Positions 58,306-64,000 of a stretch of DNA of 64,000 bases are shown here, in pieces. The stretch covers positions 744,001 through 808,000 of the forward strand of contig NZ_CP089468.1 of the NCBI RefSeq assembly GCF_021233435.1, in the 5' to 3' direction. The notes beneath the pieces are model-generated. The model worked only from the letters and a program-made list of their open reading frames with translations. It searched no databases and had not been told where the DNA came from. This DNA is from Halobacterium noricense (GTDB lineage: Archaea; Halobacteriota; Halobacteria; Halobacteriales; Halobacteriaceae). The first letter of the stretch is position 1. Every line of letters begins with the position of its first letter. The position numbers and the translations under genes are program-made.

Positions 58306-58776
58306 CTACAGAACGAGTGTGGCGAGGCCGGCAGTCACGGCGCTGATGGCGAGCCAGCCGGCGAAGTTCCACCACGGCACCCCGCGGAAGCGCGGCCCGG
58401 GGAGGTCGTCGGTGTACGTCCAGCGGCCGTCCGCGACGCCGCGGTGGTCGACGAGCGCGTCGTAGCCGGTCGCGAGCGCGGCTGCGAGGACGACCGGCGC
58501 CCAGCCGTCCGTGACGAGGAGCGCTACCCGGAACGCGACGTAGATCGCGCCCGTCCACCCGAACAGCACGTAGACGGGAACGCCGAGGACTTTCGGGCCG
58601 ACGTGGTGTTCGAGCCAGCCCAGATTGATGACGACTGCTTCCGCGACGAACGCGACGACAGCGCCGCCGCCGAAGAACGCGAGCACGGCGGCCGACGGCC
58701 ACGTCAGCGCGGCGTGCGCGAGTGCGAGGAGGCCGACGGCAGCGACGCTCGCGGCGAACGCGCGATTGCTCGGCAT
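58306..58776 (-). CDS. carotenoid-hydratase-like membrane protein (short CruF relative)
   Basis: A 156-residue membrane protein with about four helices. EAVVINLGWLEHHVGPKVLGVPVYVLFGW and PGPRFRGVPWWNFAGW match the carotenoid-synthesis (CruF/DUF422) family, whose haloarchaeal members hydrate C50 carotenoids. Full-length enzymes are nearly twice as long, so this is a short version. It carries the conserved Glu and HH residues but may have another role. Confidence 0.75.
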   Translation of the reverse strand: MPSNRAFAASVAAVGLLALAHAALTWPSAAVLAFFGGGAVVAFVAEAVVINLGWLEHHVGPKVLGVPVYVLFGWTGAIYVAFRVALLVTDGWAPVVLAAALATGYDALVDHRGVADGRWTYTDDLPGPRFRGVPWWNFAGWLAISAVTAGLATLVL

Positions 58777-58806
58777 GCAGGAAGGGAGAGCGGCGGCCGG
58801 AAAAAG

Positions 58807-59574
58807 CTAGTCGGTGAGGCCGTAGCCGCGCTGGAACAGCCAGACGTCGATAGCGAGCACGACCACCGTGAGCGCCGACAGCACGACGAGCGCGGTGTCG
58901 GGTTCGATGTCGGAGACGCCGATGATGCCGTAGCGCACGCCGTTGACCATGTACACCATCGGGTTCAGGTAGCTCGCGGTGCGCGCGAGCCCGTCGAGGG
59001 CGTCGAGGCTGTAGAAGACGCCGCCGAAGAACACCAGCGGCCGGAGGATGAACTGGTTCAGGACCGTGAGGTGGTCGAAGTCCTCCGCGACGAGCCCGCC
59101 GATGACGCCGAACGCCGCGAACAGCGTGGTGATGACCCCGAGGAACGCCACCGCGTAGAACGGGTGGGCGAGCGTTCGGACGGGCGTGAACAGCGCGCCG
59201 ATGACGGCGATGAGGATGCCGATGAGCACGCCACGGAGCGCCGAGGAGACGACGTACGCGACGACCATCTCCCAGTACGCCATGGGGCTGGTGAGCGTCT
59301 CGTGGATGTACTCGTTCCAGCGCCCGTGGAAGATGGAAAAGGAGGCGTTCTCGAAGGCGTTCGAGACCGCACCCAGCACGGCCAGCCCGGGGAGGATGAA
59401 CTGGATGTAGGGGACGCCGCCGATGTCGCTGATGCGCGCGCCGAGGATGACGCCGAACACGCTGAAGTAGAGCACGTTCGTGATGAGCGGCGGCAGGAAC
59501 GTGTTGTACGGCCGCCGGACGAACCGCAGAATCTCGCGGCGCGTCAGCGACTTCAGTCCCGTCGAGAAGCTCAC
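58807..59574 (-). CDS. ABC-2 type exporter permease
   Basis: A 255-residue membrane protein with six helices, of the DrrB/NodJ kind, which forms the channel of a drug, lipid or polysaccharide exporter. Its start overlaps the ATPase stop by four bases, so the two subunits are made together. Substrate unknown. Confidence 0.9.
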   Translation of the reverse strand: MSFSTGLKSLTRREILRFVRRPYNTFLPPLITNVLYFSVFGVILGARISDIGGVPYIQFILPGLAVLGAVSNAFENASFSIFHGRWNEYIHETLTSPMAYWEMVVAYVVSSALRGVLIGILIAVIGALFTPVRTLAHPFYAVAFLGVITTLFAAFGVIGGLVAEDFDHLTVLNQFILRPLVFFGGVFYSLDALDGLARTASYLNPMVYMVNGVRYGIIGVSDIEPDTALVVLSALTVVVLAIDVWLFQRGYGLTD

Positions 59575-60551
59575 GGGGCCACCTTCTGTGTCTCGCTGTC
59601 CTCGTGGTCGCCGCTGCTGCCGTCGGTGGCGTCGCCACCGGTGCGGGTGATGTCAACGAAGACGTCTTCGAGGCTGGTTCGTGCGACGTCGACGTCGACG
59701 ACGCGGTGGCCCGCCGCCTCCAGTTGGCGGACGGCGACCGGGACGACTTCGCTGCCGCTGCTCGCGCGCAGCGTCACCGTGGTTCCGTCGACGGCGACCC
59801 TGTCGACGCGGTTGTCGTCGATGGTCGGGGTCGCTGCGGGCGCGGCGTCGAGCGTGAGCGTCACTTCGTCGGTGCCGCGCTCGGTGAGGTCGTCGGGCGT
59901 CGCGACGGTTACTTTCTGCCCGGAGTCGATGATGGCGACCTCGTCGCAGAGGCGCTCGGCCTCCTCGATGTAGTGCGTGGTGAGGAGGATGGTGGTGCCG
60001 TCGTCGTTGAGCCCGCGGATGACCTCCCAGAGGTCGTGGCGCAATTCGACGTCCACCCCGGCGGTGGGTTCGTCGAGGATGAGGAGGTCGGGGTCGGTGA
60101 CCATCGCTCGCGCGAGCATGAACCGGCGCTTCATCCCGCCGGAGAGCCAGTCGAAGCGCGTCTCGGCCTTCCCACCGAGCCCAACGGTTTCGAGGGCTTC
60201 GGCGGCCCGCTCGGCGGCCTCCTCGTCGGAGACGCCGTGGTAGCCGGCCTTGTGCATCAGCACTTCGCGAATCGGGAAGAAGCGGTCGACGTTGTACTCC
60301 TGGGGTGCGAGCCCGATGGCGTCCCGGGCTTCCCGGTAGTCGTCCTCGACGTCGTGGCCGAACACTTCGGCGGTGCCACTGGTCTTCCGGGCGAGCCCGA
60401 CGAGCGTGTTGATGAACGTCGTCTTCCCCGCGCCGTTCGGCCCGAGCAACCCGAAAAAGGAGCCCTCCGGAACGGACAACGAGAGCCCGTCGAGCGCGCG
60501 GACGTCCCCGTACTCCTTGACGAGGTCGTCGGTGCGTATCGCTGGCGGCAT
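59571..60551 (-). CDS. ABC exporter ATP-binding protein (DrrA type)
   Basis: A 326-residue ATPase. Walker A GPNGAGKTT, signature LSGGM, Walker B LLILDEPTAGVD and the H-loop (TTHYI) are complete. The C-terminal about 90 residues form a DrrA-type regulatory region. It energises the adjacent permease. Promoter region between 60552 and 60611 is short. Confidence 0.93.
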   Translation of the reverse strand: MPPAIRTDDLVKEYGDVRALDGLSLSVPEGSFFGLLGPNGAGKTTFINTLVGLARKTSGTAEVFGHDVEDDYREARDAIGLAPQEYNVDRFFPIREVLMHKAGYHGVSDEEAAERAAEALETVGLGGKAETRFDWLSGGMKRRFMLARAMVTDPDLLILDEPTAGVDVELRHDLWEVIRGLNDDGTTILLTTHYIEEAERLCDEVAIIDSGQKVTVATPDDLTERGTDEVTLTLDAAPAATPTIDDNRVDRVAVDGTTVTLRASSGSEVVPVAVRQLEAAGHRVVDVDVARTSLEDVFVDITRTGGDATDGSSGDHEDSETQKVAP

Positions 60552-60611
60552 TTAAAATACGGAAGGCACGTGACGCGGTTAAGGCCACGGAAGTCGGCGA
60601 TCGGTTCTGGC

Positions 60612-63293
60612 TCAGCCCGTGTTCTGCATGCCCGCGGCGACGCCCATCACGGAGAGCCGGAGCGCGCGCTCGGCGCTCGGACTCCGCTGCTCGCGGTCCA
60701 GTAACTCCACTTGCAGGAAGTTCAGCGGGTCGACGTAGGGGTTGCGGCGGTCGAGGCTCTCACGGAGCCACGCGCGGTCCACGAGGTCGTCGCGCCCCGT
60801 CGCCGCCAGCACTTCGCCGCGGGCTCGTTCGTACTCGTCGTCGATGCGCGGCTGGAAGCGCTCGCGGAGGTCGTCGGGCGCGAGCGCGGCGTACTCGTGG
60901 GTAATCTCGGGCTCGCTGCGCGCGAGCGCGAGCGCCGCGTTGTCGAGCGTCGTCCGGAAGAACGGCCACTCCTCGTACATCTCTTCGAGGAGGGCGTCGT
61001 CCTCGCAGGCGGCCAGCCCCGCGCCGAGGCCGTACCAGCCGGGGATGACACACCGCGTCTGCGTCCACGAGAACACCCACGGAATCGCGCGCAAGTCTTC
61101 CACGGCGCGCTCGCCCGTCCGGGAGGCGGGCCGAGACCCGAGGTTGAGGTCCTCGACGACGTCGATGGGCGTTATCGCCTCGAAGTACGAGACGAACCCC
61201 TCCGAGTCGAGGAGGTCGCGGTACGCTTCGCGGGCCGTCTCCGCCATCTCCGCCATCGCATCGACCCACTCGTCGGGGACGTCCGGGTCGTCCTCGGCGA
61301 TGGCGGCGTGGCGCGCTCTCACTTGGGCGTTCAGCATCTGTTCGAGCTCGCGCTCCGCGATGCGGGGGTTGCCGTACGTCTCCGCGATGGACTCGCCCTG
61401 CTGGGTGAACTTCACGTCGCCCGTCACCGTCTCCTTGGGGAGCGCGAGCAGCGCCTCGTTCATCGGGCCGCCGCCCCGCGAGATGGAGCCGCCCCGCCCG
61501 TGGAAGAAGCGCACGTCGACATTATGGTCCTCGCAGATGGCGGCGAGCCGGCGCTGCGCGCGGTCGAGCTGCCAGTTCGCCGCGAGGAAGCCGTTCTCCT
61601 TGTTGGAGTCGGAGTACCCCAGCATAATCTCCTGGGTACGGTCCCGGGCGTCAACGAGCGCGCCGTACGCCTCGTTCTCGAACAGCGTCCCGAGGATGTC
61701 GCGGGCGTTCGACAGCGCCGACCGCGTCTCCAGGAGGGGCACCACGTCGAGGCCGGCGTGGTCGGGCAGCGAGAGCACGCCCGCCTGGTCCGCGAGGAAG
61801 ACGACTTCCAGCACGTGACTCGGTTCCTCGGTCATGCTGATGCAGTACGCGTCGATGGCGTCCGGGCCGTACTCGCGGTGCCAGTCCGCGAGCGCGTCGA
61901 AGCGCCCGAGCACGCGCGCCGTCTCGTCGTCCACGCCCTCCGTGTCTTCGAGGTCCACCACGGGGTCGTCTTGGAGGACGGCTTCCGTGAGGAACGCCAC
62001 GCGTTCGTCCTCGCTCATCCCCGCGTAGTCGATGCCCTCACGGTCGAGCGCCTCGCCGACTGCGTGCGTGTGTTTCTCGCGGTGGTCGCGGAGGTCTAAG
62101 GCTGCGAGGTGGAAGCCGAACGTCTCCACGCGCCGCACGAACGGCGCGACGTGCTCGTCGGCGACCTTCCCGAGCCCGGCCTCGCGCAGGCCGGCTTCGA
62201 GCGCGCGAACGTCTTCGAGCAGGCTCTCGGTGTCCGCGTAGCCGCCCGGCTGGACGTCGGTCACGCGGTCGACGCGCTCCTGTACGACGGCGACGACCTG
62301 CCGGAACAGTTCGTCGGGGTAGCGCTCGGCGACCTGGTCGACGACCCGGGGCACGTCCTCGCTAGCCTCGTCGAGGAGGTCCGCGGCCGCTTCGCTGTCC
62401 ACGCGCGTGCCGTCCATCGAGAGCGCGCCGAGCAGGTCGTCGAGGTCGTCGAGGTAGCGCTCGGTGACGAGCCGGCGCTGCCGGTCGAGCACGCGCTCGG
62501 TGGTTTCGGTGGTGACGTAGGGGTTGCCGTCGCGGTCCGAGCCCGCCCACGACCGGAACGCCAGCACTTCCGGAACTTCGGGCGGGTCGTCGTAGCGTTC
62601 GGCGAGCGCGTCGTCGAGGTCCGCGTACACCTCCGGCACGACGTCGTAAACGGCGTTCGCGAGGTAGAACTGGACGTCGCGCGCCTCGTCGAACGGCGTC
62701 GGCTGGCGCTCGCGCACGCGGCGCGTCGTCCACAACGACTCGACGTTCGCCTCGATGCGGCGCCACGTCCGCTCACGTTCGCGGGGCGTGAGCCGTCGCT
62801 CGTCGAGTTCTTCGAGCAGTTCGCGGATGCGCTTGAGGTGGGCTTTGACGGTCTTCCGCCGGGCTTCGGTCGGGTGTGCGGTGAACGTCGGGACGACGTG
62901 GACGTCGTCGAGAATCCCGGCAACTTCGTCGGCGCTGGCGCCTGCGTCGGCGAGCACGTCAACTGCCCCGCGGACGCTGTCCGCGAGCGTGCCCTCGGCC
63001 TCGCTGCGGCGGAGTTCGCGGACGCGCTCGCGCTCCTCGGCGAGGTTCACGAGTTCGAAGTACCCTGCGAACGCTCGCGCGAGGTCCTCGTAGCCGTCGA
63101 TGTCGGCTTCGGCGACGACCTCTCGGAGGGCGTCGCGGTCGTCGCTGTCGCCGCGTCGGTAGTCGATGGCGGCCGTGCGCGCGGCCTCGACGGCGTCGTA
63201 GGCCGCCGGTGACTCGTGAGCGCGCATCGCGTCGCCGAGCGTGGCACCGAGTTCACGGACGTCCTCGCGGACGCTCCTGCTGTGCAAGTCCAT
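60612..63293 (-). CDS. ppc: phosphoenolpyruvate carboxylase
   Basis: An 893-residue bacterial-type PEP carboxylase making oxaloacetate from PEP and bicarbonate, an anaplerotic step. Catalytic FTAHPTEARR (H140), the GYSDSNKENG lysine motif, the glycine-rich FHGRGGSISRGGGP loop and the invariant C-terminal QNTG are all present. ATG 63293 gives the family start; ATG 63323 is possible. Acidic surface residues mark adaptation to high salt. It is the last complete gene in the window. Confidence 0.96.
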   Translation of the reverse strand: MDLHSRSVREDVRELGATLGDAMRAHESPAAYDAVEAARTAAIDYRRGDSDDRDALREVVAEADIDGYEDLARAFAGYFELVNLAEERERVRELRRSEAEGTLADSVRGAVDVLADAGASADEVAGILDDVHVVPTFTAHPTEARRKTVKAHLKRIRELLEELDERRLTPRERERTWRRIEANVESLWTTRRVRERQPTPFDEARDVQFYLANAVYDVVPEVYADLDDALAERYDDPPEVPEVLAFRSWAGSDRDGNPYVTTETTERVLDRQRRLVTERYLDDLDDLLGALSMDGTRVDSEAAADLLDEASEDVPRVVDQVAERYPDELFRQVVAVVQERVDRVTDVQPGGYADTESLLEDVRALEAGLREAGLGKVADEHVAPFVRRVETFGFHLAALDLRDHREKHTHAVGEALDREGIDYAGMSEDERVAFLTEAVLQDDPVVDLEDTEGVDDETARVLGRFDALADWHREYGPDAIDAYCISMTEEPSHVLEVVFLADQAGVLSLPDHAGLDVVPLLETRSALSNARDILGTLFENEAYGALVDARDRTQEIMLGYSDSNKENGFLAANWQLDRAQRRLAAICEDHNVDVRFFHGRGGSISRGGGPMNEALLALPKETVTGDVKFTQQGESIAETYGNPRIAERELEQMLNAQVRARHAAIAEDDPDVPDEWVDAMAEMAETAREAYRDLLDSEGFVSYFEAITPIDVVEDLNLGSRPASRTGERAVEDLRAIPWVFSWTQTRCVIPGWYGLGAGLAACEDDALLEEMYEEWPFFRTTLDNAALALARSEPEITHEYAALAPDDLRERFQPRIDDEYERARGEVLAATGRDDLVDRAWLRESLDRRNPYVDPLNFLQVELLDREQRSPSAERALRLSVMGVAAGMQNTG

Positions 63294-63374
63294 ACCACAC
63301 AGGTGGTCGTGCGGGGTTTTCAAAACACGGGTCGGCGCGACATATTGCCACTCGATTACGAGTGAAGAATTAGT

Positions 63375-64000
63375 CTACTCCGCCGGACTCTCCCACGGTG
63401 CCGCCGACGGCGACGACTCGGGTGCGACGGTGACGTTCGTCTCGTAGGTCACGCGGTCGTCCTGCACGGAGACAGCCACGGTCGCGCTGTAGAGCGCTGG
63501 GACTGCCGTCGGCGACCCGCTGCTGCGGTCCGCGTACGTACTGGCAGACACGTCGTCCTCGGCGTTCGGCACGTCCACGACGAACCCGTACTTGCCGTTC
63601 GCGTTCCCGCCGTTCTCGACGCTAACGTCGTAGGGCGCGCTGACGTTCTCCGCGAACGTCCAGTTCGCGATTCGCGTCCCGTTCACCGTGCCCTCGGTGA
63701 CGTCGAGGGCGACGGTGTCGGAGGACTGGGTCTCTGTCGCGACCCGTGATCCGTTCTGGAACGCGGTAACGTTCGTGTCCGAGCCCTCGTCGATGACCTC
63801 AACGCGCCACGACGCCGTTCCGTCCGAGAACGTGAACGTCACGGGGCTGCCGCTCGTCGGCGTGACGACCGCCTCGAAGCGCCGCGTCTCGCTCACGTCC
63901 ACGGCCGCCGTCCAGTCGTTCGTCCCGTTCGCGTCCGAGAAGTTCCGCTCGTCGGGCTGGGCGATGCGCGTCCCGTTCTCGACGCTCCCGACGGAGGCCG
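63375..64000 (-). CDS. secreted beta-rich protein, C-terminal part (5' end beyond the window)
   Basis: The minus-strand frame has no stop from 63998 to its end at 63375 (207 residues visible). It is Thr/Asn/Ser/Val-rich with several NxT/NxS sites (VENGTRIA, FSDANGTND, ANWTF), no Cys and a repeating short-strand pattern. This resembles extracellular haloarchaeal pilin-like or surface proteins. The N-terminal signal is outside the window, so class I or class III export cannot be decided. Confidence 0.7.
   Translation of the reverse strand, partial: ASVGSVENGTRIAQPDERNFSDANGTNDWTAAVDVSETRRFEAVVTPTSGSPVTFTFSDGTASWRVEVIDEGSDTNVTAFQNGSRVATETQSSDTVALDVTEGTVNGTRIANWTFAENVSAPYDVSVENGGNANGKYGFVVDVPNAEDDVSASTYADRSSGSPTAVPALYSATVAVSVQDDRVTYETNVTVAPESSPSAAPWESPAE

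Overview
The window is chromosomal DNA of a haloarchaeon (class Halobacteria, probably Halobacterium or a close relative). The evidence is the very high GC content with strong third-position G/C bias in most genes, strongly acidic proteins, Tat-dependent lipoproteins (halocyanin), archaeal information-processing genes (S15, S3ae, Pcc1, TFE, TFB, Trm56, RtcA) and many leaderless genes with a TATA box about 25 bases before the start codon. Two stretches are clearly AT-richer than the rest: the left edge (about 1-2500) and an inverted-repeat-bounded insert at about 43.5-45.6 kb.

Layout. 1-2196: an AT-rich operon of unrecognised genes, whose last gene (a membrane protein) is broken by an intact IS6-type element (1438-2134) with an 8-base target duplication. 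2467-2621: a strong hairpin that reuses the 3' end of tRNA-Ala(GGC), then the tRNA itself; this looks like the edge of an integrated island. 2.8-5.3 kb: the conserved block S15, degenerate RecJ-like protein, KEOPS subunit Pcc1, S3ae. 5.3-12.5 kb: halocyanin, CDP-alcohol phosphatidyltransferase, HEAT-repeat protein, exported PLD protein, S1/OB/DHH phosphoesterase, JAMM protease and FAD synthase. 12.8-20 kb: acyl-CoA dehydrogenase, RIO-like kinase, aldehyde dehydrogenase, a possible structured RNA, nitrilase-family hydrolase and small proteins. 20-30 kb: PhoU/AbrB regulator, ATP-NAD kinase-like protein, CinA-like protein, the TFE-DUF2110-lipoprotein operon, BASS transporter, Trm56, a J-domain/ferredoxin fusion, an MBL hydrolase and an NAD-dependent epimerase.

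31-43.4 kb is a redox region. A membrane formate-dehydrogenase-type complex (catalytic, four-cluster Fe-S, small membrane and cytochrome b subunits) lies divergent to a multi-cluster HdrA/MvhD-like protein and a TorD-like chaperone. Next come an aldehyde ferredoxin oxidoreductase homologue that has lost the usual CxxCxxxC cluster motif, and mobA for molybdenum cofactor maturation. 43.4-45.6 kb: imperfect inverted repeats of about 60 bases enclose a Tat-exported, AT-rich protein that recalls halocin H4 precursors and a small lipoprotein. This is my best candidate for an undescribed system (secreted toxin plus surface-anchored immunity).

45.7-64 kb: YqeC, PadR, GAF and DICT regulators, amidohydrolase, cyclase-family hydrolase, an RR-histidine kinase-RR operon divergent from a TFB gene, DUF1684 protein, RtcA, a carotenoid-hydratase-like membrane protein, an ABC exporter, PEP carboxylase and the end of a secreted protein. 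No CRISPR array, rRNA or phage structural gene was seen.
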